This document shows positions 1 through 7,832 of a DNA stretch of 64,000 nucleotides, piece by piece. The position numbers and the translations under genes were made by a program. Position 1 is the first letter of the stretch. Every line of letters begins with the position of its first letter. The stretch lies in the NCBI GenBank assembly GCA_016719485.1, contig JADJZB010000030.1, forward strand, positions 28,501 to 92,500, written 5' to 3'. The notes beneath the pieces are model-generated. The model had not been told where the DNA came from, searched no databases, and saw only the letters and a program-made list of their open reading frames with translations. The DNA is from Holophagales bacterium. Its GTDB lineage: Bacteria; Acidobacteriota; Thermoanaerobaculia; UBA5066.

Positions 1-1
1 G

Positions 2-1081
2 AACATCCACGAGGACGTCAAGCAGGCCCGCGCCGCGGCCGAGCAGGGGGCCGACGTCGTCGCCGTCATCCGGACGACCGCGCAGTCTCTCCTCGACTAC
101 GTCCCCTACGGCGAGACGACCGAGGGCTTCGGCGGGACCTACGCCACGCAGGAGAACTTCCGGATCATGCGGGCCGCGCTCGACGAGGTCGTCGAGAAGG
201 AGGGGCGCTACGTCTACCTGACGAACTACGCCTCCGGCCTCTGCATGCCCGAGATCGCGGCCATGGGGGCGCTCGAGCGCCTCGACATGATGCTGAACGA
301 CTCGATGTACGGGATCCTCTTCCGCGACATCAACATGTACCGGACGTTCGTCGACCAGAAGTTCAGCCGGATGATCAACGCCTGGGCGGGCGTCATCATC
401 AACACGGGCGAGGACAACTACCTGACGACGTCCGACGCGGTGGAGAAGGCCTACACCGTTCTCGCGAGCCAGTTCCTGAACGAGCGCTTCGCCTTCGCCG
501 CGGGCCTTCAGCCCTGGCAGATGGGGCTCGGGCACGCGTTCGAGATGGACCCTGCGATCCGCAACGGCTTCCTGATGGAGCTCTCCCAGGCCCTCATGGC
601 GCGCGAGATCTTCCCCGAGGCGCCCCTGAAGTACATGCCGCCGACGAAGTTCATGACGGGCGACATCTTCCGCGGCGTCGTCCAGAACGCCCTCTTCAAC
701 TTCGTCTCGCAGATGACGGGACAGGGGATCCACCTCCTCGGGATGCTCACCGAGGCGATCCACACGCCCTTCATGCAGGACCGCTTCCTCGCCCTCGAGA
801 ACGCGAAGTACGTCATGAACAACATGGCCGACCTCGGGGACGAGATCGAGTTCCGGAAGGACGGGGCCATCGTGAGACGGGCGCAGGCCGTCCTCGAAGA
901 GTCGATCGCTTTCCTCGAGAAGATCGACGCGACAGGACTCATGCCCGCGATCGAGCAGGGGCTCTTCGCCGACATCAAGCGCCCCCGCGACATGGGCAAG
1001 GGGCTCGAGGGCCTGCGAAGGAAGGCCGAGAGCTACTGGAACCCCTTCGAGACGCACCTCCAGCGGGAACTGGGACTCTGA
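2..1081 (+). CDS. kamD: Lysine 5,6-aminomutase alpha subunit (5' end cut by window edge)
   Basis: The frame is open from base 2, so the N-terminus lies outside the window; 359 residues are visible against a usual length near 515. The alpha subunit, with KamE, moves an amino group between C5 and C6 of D-lysine or L-beta-lysine using adenosylcobalamin and PLP, a cytoplasmic step of lysine fermentation. The conserved C-terminal half is recognisable throughout, for example YGETTEGFGGTYATQENFRI near the start and LQPWQMGLGHAFEMDP. The stop is followed 7 bases later by kamE, so the pair is co-transcribed. The rest of a kam operon (kamA, kdd, kce, kal) would be expected upstream, outside this window. 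Identification is by recognised family sequence. Confidence 0.93.
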   Translation, partial: NIHEDVKQARAAAEQGADVVAVIRTTAQSLLDYVPYGETTEGFGGTYATQENFRIMRAALDEVVEKEGRYVYLTNYASGLCMPEIAAMGALERLDMMLNDSMYGILFRDINMYRTFVDQKFSRMINAWAGVIINTGEDNYLTTSDAVEKAYTVLASQFLNERFAFAAGLQPWQMGLGHAFEMDPAIRNGFLMELSQALMAREIFPEAPLKYMPPTKFMTGDIFRGVVQNALFNFVSQMTGQGIHLLGMLTEAIHTPFMQDRFLALENAKYVMNNMADLGDEIEFRKDGAIVRRAQAVLEESIAFLEKIDATGLMPAIEQGLFADIKRPRDMGKGLEGLRRKAESYWNPFETHLQRELGL

Positions 1082-1088
1082 GGCCGCG

Positions 1089-1823
1089 ATGACGACCATC
1101 ATTCGACCTTACGGCGACACCCTGGACGACGGCGCGGTCCAGCTCTCCTTCACGCTCCCCGTCCCCTTCGGCCCCCGCGGCCGCGAGGCGGCACGCCTCT
1201 TCGTCGAGAAGCTCGGCTTCCGCCACGCCGAGATCGTCCACGCCGCGCCCCTCTCGGAGGGCTTCAGCTTCTACGTCGCCTACGGGCGGACGGAGACGTC
1301 GATCGACGTCGACACGATCCACGTCGAGGAGGCGACCGGCGAGAGGCTCTACTCGATGAACGAGGCCTGTGAGGTGATCCGCGCCCGCCTGGGCCGCAAG
1401 CTCGTCGTGGTCGGCGCCTGCACGGGCTTCGACGCGCACACGGTCGGGATCGACGCGATCATGAACATGAAGGGCTACAACCACCACTACGGCCTGGAGC
1501 GCTACCCGGAGGTGGAGGCCCACAACCTCGGCGCGCAGGTGCCGAACGAGAAGCTCATCGACTTTGCCGTGAAGGTGAATGCGGACGCGATCCTCGTCAG
1601 CCAGATCGTCACCCAGAAGGACGTCCACATCCGCAACCTCACCGAGCTGATCGAGCTCCTCGAGGCACGCGGCCTGCGCGAGCGCTTCGTCGTCTGCGCC
1701 GGCGGCTCCCGCATCAGCAACAAGCTCGCCGTCGAGCTCGGCTACGACGCCGGCTTCGGCCAGGGCACCTACGCCGAGCACGTCGCCACCTTCCTCATCG
1801 AGAAGCTGGGGGTCAGGTCTTGA
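1089..1823 (+). CDS. kamE: Lysine 5,6-aminomutase beta subunit (cobalamin-binding)
   Basis: A protein of 244 residues that binds adenosylcobalamin and carries the PLP lysine of lysine 5,6-aminomutase. The base-off B12 motif DAHTVG is at residues 115-120, with His117 the expected cobalt ligand. MNMKG follows, so Lys128 is the expected PLP Schiff-base lysine, equivalent to Lys144 in the Clostridium sticklandii enzyme. A Rossmann-like B12 domain ends with CAGGSRISNKLAVELGYDAG. It starts 7 bases after kamD. Unusually, the last codons and the stop lie inside a short dispersed repeat (GGGGTCAGGTCT, 1809-1820), so the final Val-Arg-Ser appears to be repeat-derived. This is the last gene before an 875-base gene-free region. 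Confidence 0.94.
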   Translation: MTTIIRPYGDTLDDGAVQLSFTLPVPFGPRGREAARLFVEKLGFRHAEIVHAAPLSEGFSFYVAYGRTETSIDVDTIHVEEATGERLYSMNEACEVIRARLGRKLVVVGACTGFDAHTVGIDAIMNMKGYNHHYGLERYPEVEAHNLGAQVPNEKLIDFAVKVNADAILVSQIVTQKDVHIRNLTELIELLEARGLRERFVVCAGGSRISNKLAVELGYDAGFGQGTYAEHVATFLIEKLGVRS

Positions 1824-1836
1824 TTTTCTATTCTAC
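1808..1836 (+). repeat. Dispersed GGGGTCAGGTCT repeat fragment overlapping the kamE stop
   Basis: The dodecamer GGGGTCAGGTCT at 1809-1820 is followed by TGATTTTCTATTCTAC. The same dodecamer occurs inverted at 16779-16790, next to TTCTACAC when read on the minus strand. Related GGGGTCAGTTCCG sequences occur four times at 2209-2687. This looks like one arm of a REP/RAYT-style palindromic element; no transposase gene is in the window. Confidence 0.6.
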
Positions 1837-1950
1837 GGTGGGACGGGGAGCGTAGAGAAAGACGAGGGAACGAGGGGCCGAGGGCACGAGGGGGACGAAG
1901 GGGGACGGGACGTCTTCCATGCCATCTCATCGTGCCGCACGAGTCGCGTA
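1837..1950. other. Purine-rich gene-free stretch
   Basis: Between the repeat at the kamE stop and the larger repeat block, the plus strand is strongly purine-biased with recurring GACGAGGG/GGGACG-like units (about 1840-1912). No start-bearing frame with coding character or recognisable motif is present. The stretch could form unusual DNA structure or be decayed repeat sequence; no function is assigned. Confidence 0.4.
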
Positions 1951-2143
1951 CGGGAGGGGTATCCCACGGCGCCTTCTGCGCTCCCGCGACCCGCATCGGT
2001 CCCGCTGCGCGGGCCGCCGGGGCGATCGCAAACTCCTCACTTCGCTCGTCAGACACGTGCGCTCGCCTTGTCCGGCGTCCTGCTCGCGGAACCGTGCGGG
2101 TCCCCGCGGGTGCTCGAACGGCGCTCGCGGGACACCCCTCCCG
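1951..2143 (+). repeat. Long repeat element, copy A (~200 bp, imperfect palindrome)
   Basis: This block aligns, in inverted orientation, with 2351-2555. The best-conserved core is a 25-base stretch at 2032-2056, containing CTTCGCTCGTCAGACAC, against the complement of 2445-2469 with one mismatch. The flanks align with many substitutions. The block is itself roughly palindromic: CGGGAGGGGTATCCC at its left end faces a complementary GGGACACCCCTCCCG at its right end. Size and structure suggest a MITE-like or REP-like non-coding element. Short open frames across it have no coding features. Confidence 0.6.
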
Positions 2144-2208
2144 CCCGCTCAGCCCTCCGATGAGTCAGGCCAGAGAGCGAGCCCGGAACTGAGGCCTAAA
2201 GTCAGCAT

Positions 2209-2292
2209 GGGGTCAGTTCCGTTTTTCGTGTTTTCCGAAGATATGGAATCGACCCACATCCGAGTCGAACAACGGAAAACGGAACTGACCCC
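2209..2292. repeat. Inverted-repeat element 1 (GGGGTCAGTTCCG type)
   Basis: The arms GGGGTCAGTTCCGTTTT (2209-2225) and its exact complement (2276-2292) enclose a 50-base centre. A third, slightly diverged arm with the sequence GGAATTGACCCCATATTCAG follows at 2303-2322. A very similar element lies at 2602-2687. Likely a mobile or REP-type palindrome; it could fold as a long hairpin in RNA. Confidence 0.7.
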
Positions 2293-2350
2293 ACACCCGG
2301 ACGGAATTGACCCCATATTCAGACTCTGCAGACCTCGAAGCCCGCCGGCC

Positions 2351-2555
2351 GCGGGTGGGGTGGGACGTCTCGCGAGCCGCCCCTGAGCACGGCCGGGGAC
2401 CCGCTCGAGTTCGCGAGGACCGGGCGGGGATCAGGCTCGCGCGCGTGTCTGACGAGCGAAGCGAGGAGTCCGCGCGGGCCCCCCGCCCGGCCGCAGCGAG
2501 CTCGGAAGCGGGTCGGCCGCGCGGAACAGGCGGCCGCGAGACGCCCCACTCCGCC
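2351..2555 (-). repeat. Long repeat element, copy B (inverted relative to copy A)
   Basis: This is the inverted, diverged partner of 1951-2143, with its core at 2445-2469 (GTGTCTGACGAGCGAAGCG and onward). The two long copies flank the first GGGGTCAGTTCCG element, so the order is long copy A, short element, inverted long copy B, second short element. Many substitutions between the copies suggest an old insertion or decay. Confidence 0.6.
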
Positions 2556-2601
2556 CGCGGCCCCCCGCGGAATCGACGGGATGGTTCGGCTGTCAAGACT
2601 T

Positions 2602-2687
2602 GGGGTCAGTTCCGTTTTCCGTGTTTCACGAGGAACTGGCCCCGCCCCCCTCATTCGATCCGAGCAACGGAAAACGGAACTGACCCC
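2602..2687. repeat. Inverted-repeat element 2 (GGGGTCAGTTCCG type)
   Basis: The arms GGGGTCAGTTCCGTTTTCC (2602-2620) and exact complement (2669-2687) are 19 bases each and enclose 48 bases. The sequence outside the right arm (CATATTCA) matches that after the third arm at 2303-2322. The element ends 11 bases before the stop of the minus-strand prenol kinase/DUF92 gene and may act as its transcript-end hairpin. Confidence 0.75.
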
Positions 2688-2698
2688 ATATTCAATCT

Positions 2699-4024
2699 TC
2701 AGGCGAGGAGGAGAGCGAGGGCGGCGCCGGCGAGGGTGTTGAAGAAGTTGAGGACGTGGCCGTTCGTGACGCGCCAGGGGGCTCCGTCGCGGCCGAGGAG
2801 GCTCTCGACGACGGTGCCGGCGAAGGCGGCGGCGACGACGACCGGGATGCCGGAGGGCGGGTAGAGGCCGAGCTTCCAGCCGAGGGCCGCCAGGAGGAGC
2901 GCCGCGAGGAGGCCCGCGAGGGTGCCGGCTACGGAGACCGCTCCGTCGGTGCCGGGTGGGACGCGGCGAAAGTCGGGGAGGAGGACGGTGGGCGTTCGGA
3001 GCGCCTGCCCCACCTCCGTGCCGACCGTGTCCATGAGGGCCGTGGCGAGGGCCGCGGCCGCGGCGAGGAGGAGCGCGGCGGAGGCGGCCGGCGTCATGGC
3101 GGCACAGCAGACGAGGAACGCGGCGACGGAGCAGTTCGCGAGCACGTTCGCGGCCCCGCGACGCCCGCCCGCCTCTTCCGCCTTGCCCATCGCCTCTTTC
3201 CGCCTGCGGCCGAAGCGGGTCGTGAGCGTCCCACCGGCGAAGAAGACCCAGAGGAGCGCGTAGGCCCCCCAGCCTCCGAGGCCGAGGACGAGAGTCCCGA
3301 CGAGGCCGCCGGCAAGCGCGCCGGAAGGGCGTACGACGCGCAGGAGCGCCGCGGCACTCGAGACGAAGACGTTGACCGCGAGGCCGAGGGAGAGCTGGCG
3401 AAGCGCGGTGGGATCCAGGAGAAGACCCACGTTCGGGAGCGCCGCGAGGAGGGCCGCCAGGACTCCCGTCGCCACGAGCGGCGGGACGAGGTTGTCGTCC
3501 AGCTCGGAGGGGAGACTCTCGACGGCAGCTCCGGCGAGGCCGGCGAGGAGGAATGCCACGCCCTCGGCGGGCGACGGTCCCCGCCCCGCGACGAACGAGG
3601 AGAGGGCCAGGGCGCCGAGGCTGCCGAAGAGGACGTAGCCGGCGAGCCCGCTCCAGCGCTTGCCGCTGTTCCACGGAAGGCGGGGCCCGCCGAGGGTGAT
3701 GCCGCAGAGGGTCGCGAAGCCGTCGCCGAAGGCGAGGAAGCCCCACCCCGCCGCCACGAGGGAAAGCCGGGCCGGAAAGAGGAGGACGAGGACGAGGACG
3801 ACGAGCGGGTAGAGCAGGATGCCGACCGGGTAGCCGCGGGCGCGGTCGTCCACGCGGAAGAGGGCCTTTCCGCCGAGACGCGGGAGTACGAGGAGATTGA
3901 ACGCCAGTGCCCCCAGGGCACAGAGGGCAGCGCCCCTCCAGTCGAGCCAACGGAGGAGAAGCGCGAACGAGGCCATCCCGACGTGGACGGCCTTGCGTTT
4001 CGCTTCGGTGCCGTCGAGCCTCAA
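2699..4024 (-). CDS. Polyprenol/phytol kinase-like domain fused to DUF92 (VTE6-like) membrane protein
   Basis: A protein of 441 residues, almost entirely hydrophobic. Residues 1-190 resemble the dolichol/phytol kinase (VTE5) family: RKAVHV at 10-15, GDGFAT at 100-105, GKRWSGLAG at 121-129, and ESLPSELDDNLVPP at about 169-182. Residues 200-441 match DUF92 (the VTE6 phytyl-phosphate kinase family): ANVLANCSV, DTVGTEVGQ, VPPGTDGAVSVAGT and VTNGHVLNFFNT. By family knowledge the first domain phosphorylates a prenyl alcohol with CTP and the second adds another phosphate, so the fusion could make a prenyl diphosphate from a prenol in the membrane; that is inference. The start is the TTG overlapping the TGA of the rhamnose gene; the next ATG (3976) would remove the RKxxH motif. 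Confidence 0.78.
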   Translation of the reverse strand: MRLDGTEAKRKAVHVGMASFALLLRWLDWRGAALCALGALAFNLLVLPRLGGKALFRVDDRARGYPVGILLYPLVVLVLVLLFPARLSLVAAGWGFLAFGDGFATLCGITLGGPRLPWNSGKRWSGLAGYVLFGSLGALALSSFVAGRGPSPAEGVAFLLAGLAGAAVESLPSELDDNLVPPLVATGVLAALLAALPNVGLLLDPTALRQLSLGLAVNVFVSSAAALLRVVRPSGALAGGLVGTLVLGLGGWGAYALLWVFFAGGTLTTRFGRRRKEAMGKAEEAGGRRGAANVLANCSVAAFLVCCAAMTPAASAALLLAAAAALATALMDTVGTEVGQALRTPTVLLPDFRRVPPGTDGAVSVAGTLAGLLAALLLAALGWKLGLYPPSGIPVVVAAAFAGTVVESLLGRDGAPWRVTNGHVLNFFNTLAGAALALLLA

Positions 4025-4896
4025 CCCTCCGCTTTCCCCGCCGCCCCCGCTCGAAGCCGGAGATGCTCGTCGAGTGCGGCCGTGAAGGGCCTCGGCGCCT
4101 CGCCGGTGAGCCGCTCGTAGCGCGTCGTATCGAGAACCGAGTTCGCCGGCCGGGCCGCCGGGCGGGGGAACTCGGCCGTCGTGCAGGGGACGAGCTTCAC
4201 GTGAGGGAACCCTCCGCGCGCGAGCGTTTCCTTCGCGAGGCCGAACCAGGTGGTCTCGCCGGCGTTGGCGAAGTGGACGACGCCGCGTGCCCCCGCGGCG
4301 ACGAGCGTGACGAGCGCGCGGGCGAGGTCGGGCGCGAACGTCGGCCGGCCGCGCTGGTCGTCGACGACCTTCAGCTCGGTCCTGCCCGAGCCGGCGAGAT
4401 CGAGCATCGTGTCGACGAAGTTGACCCCTCCCGGCGCGAAGACCCAGGAGGTCCGGACGACGAGCACCTCGGCGCCGCTCTCGAGGGCGCGGCGCTCGCC
4501 GCCGAGCTTTCCCCGGCCGTAGGCGTTGACGGGAGCGACCGGGTCGTCCTCGCGCCACGCCCGGCCCGCGCGGCCGTCGAAGACGTAGTCGGTCGAGACG
4601 TGGACGAGGAGCGCGCCGGCGTCGCGGCAGAGACCCGCGAGGACGCCGACCGCCAGGTCGTTGACGGCCAGGTGCGCCGGGTCGGTCTCGGCAAGGTCGA
4701 CGCGGGTGTCGGCGGCGGCGTTCCAGACGATGCTCACGCCCGCAGCGACGGCGCGCGCGAGGGCCGAGGGGTCGGTGATGTCGAGGTCGCCGATGCCGAG
4801 AGAGAGGGCGTGCGGCCGCTCCGCCGCGAGGCCCCGCGCGAGCATCCCGCCCGCGCCGAGGATCAGCTCCGTCCTGCCGTCTTCCATCTGTTCCAT
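4021..4896 (-). CDS. rfbD: dTDP-4-dehydrorhamnose reductase
   Basis: A protein of 291 residues that reduces dTDP-4-dehydro-L-rhamnose to dTDP-L-rhamnose with NAD(P)H, the last step of activated rhamnose synthesis for surface glycans. The extended SDR features are visible: nucleotide-binding GAGGMLA near residue 14, NAAADTRVDLAE, STDYVFDG, the catalytic YGRGK, and RTSWVFAPGG. Length is normal for RmlD. It starts at ATG 4896, 44 bases after lptD in the same direction, and its stop overlaps the start of the downstream kinase/DUF92 gene (TTGA). The rfbA, rfbB and rfbC partners are not in the window, so they must lie elsewhere. Confidence 0.92.
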   Translation of the reverse strand: MEQMEDGRTELILGAGGMLARGLAAERPHALSLGIGDLDITDPSALARAVAAGVSIVWNAAADTRVDLAETDPAHLAVNDLAVGVLAGLCRDAGALLVHVSTDYVFDGRAGRAWREDDPVAPVNAYGRGKLGGERRALESGAEVLVVRTSWVFAPGGVNFVDTMLDLAGSGRTELKVVDDQRGRPTFAPDLARALVTLVAAGARGVVHFANAGETTWFGLAKETLARGGFPHVKLVPCTTAEFPRPAARPANSVLDTTRYERLTGEAPRPFTAALDEHLRLRAGAAGKAEG

Positions 4897-4940
4897 CCCC
4901 GCCGGGCCCGCGCCGGCTGGCTCGCTTCGCAGGCCACGGC

Positions 4941-7139
4941 TCAGTTCGAGACGCGCCCGGTGAAATCGAGGAAGCTGCCGATGTTCTTCAGGTTGAGCCC
5001 GATCCGGAAGTCCTTCGTGGGAATCGCGCCGAGGCGCAGGTCCCTGTACTCACCGAGGATCTTGAAGCAGGACGCCTCCCAGGTCAGGAGGCTCCGCCAC
5101 TCGAGCATCCGCCCCTGCCCGACGTCGTAGTTCGCCTCGAGGTCGAGCCGCAGGTTCTTCGGCAGGATCGCGGACCCGCCCCCGATCCTCAGCTGCGTCG
5201 AAGGACGCACCGAGCCGACGGGACGGCTGTCGTAGTAGGAGAAGCGCAGAGAGCGGGAGCTCGACCCGAGGTTCGCCGACACGCTCGTGGACGTGACGAC
5301 CCCCGCCGCCAGGTCCCACGCGGCCCGGGCGTCGAAGTTGAGCGACGACCCTGCATTGACGCGCAGCACGGCGTCGAGCGGGGAGTCGCGAGCGGTCGTC
5401 GCGGGGGCGCCCACCGGGAGCTGGAAGTAGTGGAGGCGCGAGACCTCGAAGGAGGCGATCTCGCGCGAGGCGCCCGACTTCTCCTTGGCGAGGAGCCTCT
5501 GGACGAGAGCGTAGCGGACCGCGTGAGAGGGCAGGATCGTGTCGACCTCGTCGAAGACGGGCGTCCGCGAGAGGTCGCCGGGGTCGGTCTGGTACTGGTA
5601 GTCGGCTCGCGGCTCGATGACGTGCTTGAGCCTCGTGAACTTCCCGAGCTTCACGTCGAAGATGCGCGCGAAGGAGGGCCCGGTCAGCTCGAGGCCGGCC
5701 TGCGCCGTGCCCCTCGTGTAGGGCTCGTCGGTGAGCAGACGGCCGTCGGTCGAGACCGATGCCCCGTACCGGGTGAGCCGGTAGCCCGCCTCGACGTTGA
5801 GCGAGAGCCACGGGACGGGAGAGATGGGCGCCGAGACCTTCGGGAAGAGATCGAAGCGCTCGTAGTCCCCCGAGGGCTGGCCCGTGGGACGGATCGAACG
5901 GAGGAAACCGCCCGAGGCCTGCGCCTCGACGAAGACCGCGTTGCCGAAGAGGCCGGTGGGCCTCAGGCGCGCCTCGAGGACCGGTTTCCGCTCCAGGACG
6001 ACCTCGCTCGTGCCGTAGAGGGCCGTCTCCCTCTCGAGCCGGAGGTTGAACGCGAAGGGCCCCTCGGACCGGGTGATGAACGCCTTCTGCCCGACCGTCC
6101 GGGTCGAGGTGAGGGAGAAATCGCGGTCGTAGGTCTGGAAGAACGCGATGCTCGAGTAGTCGACCCAGTTCAGCACGGCCCGCGTCCTCGGGGCGAGGTC
6201 GTCCGCCGCGAGCGAGCCCGCCGTCTTCCACTGCCATCGCTGGTTGGGGTCGATGACGGTGTAGTACATGCCGGCGAAGCTCGTCCCGGCGGTCGGACGC
6301 CAGCGCAGCTCCGTGCCGAGGCCGAAGAACTCCTTCGTGTAGAGGTCGGTCGTGACGGTCGCGTCGGCGGAGCGGCCGAGGACCTGGTAGTACGAGAGGC
6401 CCAGGAATCCGCCGCGGCTGCTGCTGTACCCGATGCCCGGGATGAGGAAGCCCGAGGCCCGGTCGCGCAGGGCCGGCCAGAGCAGGTAGGGCGTGTAGAG
6501 GAGCGGGATGCCGCCGAGGCGGAAGACGACCGTCTTCAGCTTCGCGTAGTCGTCGAGCGTGACCCGCCCGTCCTTCACCTCGAACTCCCACGCGGGGTCG
6601 TCCCCCTCGCAGGCGGTGACGGCGCCGTCGCGGATCTCGAACGTCCGCGCGCCCGTCTTGGCGAGGACGGCTCCCCGGACGAGGATGCCCGCGAGCTCGG
6701 CCGTCCCGTCCGTCAGGATTCCCGTCTTGTCCGTCAGGTCGAGGTCGAGGCGCACGCCCGTCATTCGCGAGGGCCCCTGCTCGAGGACGACGTCTCCCTC
6801 GGCGACGACCTGCCGGGTCCTGCGGTCGGCCCGGACGTAGTCGGCCGTGAGCTTGATGTCCTGGTACTCGAGCGTGACGACGCCCCCCTTCGGGGCCTGG
6901 GTCTCGTAGACGTCCTCGGAAAGGAGGCTCTGCCGGCCCCCTTTCCCATCGGACACCGTCACCTTGATGACGCCGCCCTCCTCGGGCATCCGGAACTTGA
7001 TGTCGAGGTTCGGGCGTTCGCGAAAGCGGGAGGCGAACGGGTCGGTCTCGAACGACGACTGGCTCGCGGCGGGCGCCGCCAGGAGCAGCGCGGCCACGGC
7101 GACCCCCGCGAGGGACAGCCGCCGCGCCGGAGGGTCCAC
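4941..7139 (-). CDS. lptD: LPS-assembly outer-membrane protein LptD
   Basis: About 732 residues. LptD with LptE inserts lipopolysaccharide into the outer leaflet of the outer membrane. The proposed GTG start at 7139 gives an Arg/hydrophobic signal peptide (RRLSLAGVAVAALLLAAPAA) ending near residue 25. A LptA/OstA-like N-terminal domain follows (KLTADYVRADRRTRQVVAEG), then the LptD hallmark TACEGDDPAWEFEVKDG and YTPYLLWP, then a long beta-barrel rich in alternating aromatic/polar segments, ending in FTGRVSN. Only two Cys are evident (in TACEG and EASCFK), against four in E. coli LptD. It lies 17 bases after scoB and is probably the fourth gene of the thiolase operon. No strong Shine-Dalgarno precedes the GTG, so the exact start is tentative. 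Confidence 0.9.
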   Translation of the reverse strand: MDPPARRLSLAGVAVAALLLAAPAASQSSFETDPFASRFRERPNLDIKFRMPEEGGVIKVTVSDGKGGRQSLLSEDVYETQAPKGGVVTLEYQDIKLTADYVRADRRTRQVVAEGDVVLEQGPSRMTGVRLDLDLTDKTGILTDGTAELAGILVRGAVLAKTGARTFEIRDGAVTACEGDDPAWEFEVKDGRVTLDDYAKLKTVVFRLGGIPLLYTPYLLWPALRDRASGFLIPGIGYSSSRGGFLGLSYYQVLGRSADATVTTDLYTKEFFGLGTELRWRPTAGTSFAGMYYTVIDPNQRWQWKTAGSLAADDLAPRTRAVLNWVDYSSIAFFQTYDRDFSLTSTRTVGQKAFITRSEGPFAFNLRLERETALYGTSEVVLERKPVLEARLRPTGLFGNAVFVEAQASGGFLRSIRPTGQPSGDYERFDLFPKVSAPISPVPWLSLNVEAGYRLTRYGASVSTDGRLLTDEPYTRGTAQAGLELTGPSFARIFDVKLGKFTRLKHVIEPRADYQYQTDPGDLSRTPVFDEVDTILPSHAVRYALVQRLLAKEKSGASREIASFEVSRLHYFQLPVGAPATTARDSPLDAVLRVNAGSSLNFDARAAWDLAAGVVTSTSVSANLGSSSRSLRFSYYDSRPVGSVRPSTQLRIGGGSAILPKNLRLDLEANYDVGQGRMLEWRSLLTWEASCFKILGEYRDLRLGAIPTKDFRIGLNLKNIGSFLDFTGRVSN

Positions 7140-7156
7140 CTGGCGCCGCCCTGGCT

Positions 7157-7822
7157 TCAGAGCTTCATCTCGGGAACGTCCCCGCGGACCTCGAGGGGCG
7201 GCTCGGTCGCCGCCACGATCTCCTCGACGGTCACTCCCGGCGCCCGTTCGACGAGGACGAGGCCCGCCCCATCGGGCTTCACGTCGAGGACGGCGAGGTC
7301 GGTGACGATCCGGTGAACGCAACGCTTCCCCGTGAAGGGGAGCGTGCAGCGGTTCAGGACCTTGCGGTCGCCGTTCTTCGCGACGTGATCCATGATGACG
7401 ATGACGCGGCGGGCCCCGCCGACGAGGTCCATCGCGCCTCCCATCCCCTTCACGAGGCGCCCGGGGATCATCCAGTTCGCCAGCGACCCCTCGGCGTCGA
7501 CCTGCATCGCTCCGAGGATGCAGAGGTCGATGTGGCCGCCGCGGATCATCGCGAAGGAGTCGGCGGAGGAGAAGAACGCGGCGCCGGGAATGACGGTGAC
7601 CGTCTCCTTGCCGGCGTTGATGAGGTCGGCGTCGACCTCGGCTTCCGTCGGGTAGGCGCCCATGCCGAGGATGCCGTTCTCCGACTGGAAGATGACCTCC
7701 ATCCCGGAGGGGACCCGGTTCGCCACGAGGGTCGGCATCCCGATGCCGAGGTTGACGTACATCCCGTCGCGCAGCTCCTGCGCAGCGCGGGCCACGATTC
7801 CGTCCCTGTCGAGCTTGCCCAT
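7157..7822 (-). CDS. scoB: 3-oxoacid CoA-transferase subunit B
   Basis: A protein of 221 residues. With subunit A it transfers CoA between a short-chain acyl-CoA and acetoacetate (or a similar acid) by a ping-pong mechanism. The active-site glutamate is in SENG (Glu48). Other family motifs are NLGIGMPTLVA, GGHIDLCILGAMQVD, NWMIPG, KGMGGAMDLV and VMDHVAKNG. It begins 10 bases after subunit A. The substrate (succinyl-CoA, butyryl-CoA or acetyl-CoA as donor) cannot be read from the sequence. With the thiolase and the nearby kam genes, acetoacetate handling during lysine or butyrate metabolism is a reasonable inference. Confidence 0.92.
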   Translation of the reverse strand: MGKLDRDGIVARAAQELRDGMYVNLGIGMPTLVANRVPSGMEVIFQSENGILGMGAYPTEAEVDADLINAGKETVTVIPGAAFFSSADSFAMIRGGHIDLCILGAMQVDAEGSLANWMIPGRLVKGMGGAMDLVGGARRVIVIMDHVAKNGDRKVLNRCTLPFTGKRCVHRIVTDLAVLDVKPDGAGLVLVERAPGVTVEEIVAATEPPLEVRGDVPEMKL

Positions 7823-7832
7823 CGACTCCCCC

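Noticed and set aside
1919..2386. Short open frames in the repeat region, such as 1919-2386 and 1932-2192
   Set aside because: They run across inverted repeats, have Arg/Pro/Ser-rich products and no start context, and the repeats explain the open frames.
2756..4120. 454-residue open frame on the plus strand opposite the prenol kinase/DUF92 gene
   Set aside because: It is rich in Glu/Gly/Arg with no domain; it is the antisense shadow of a GC-rich gene whose minus-strand product has clear membrane and family motifs.
5430..7316. 628-residue plus-strand open frame across lptD
   Set aside because: Charged low-complexity product typical of an antisense frame; LptD on the minus strand has signal peptide and family motifs.
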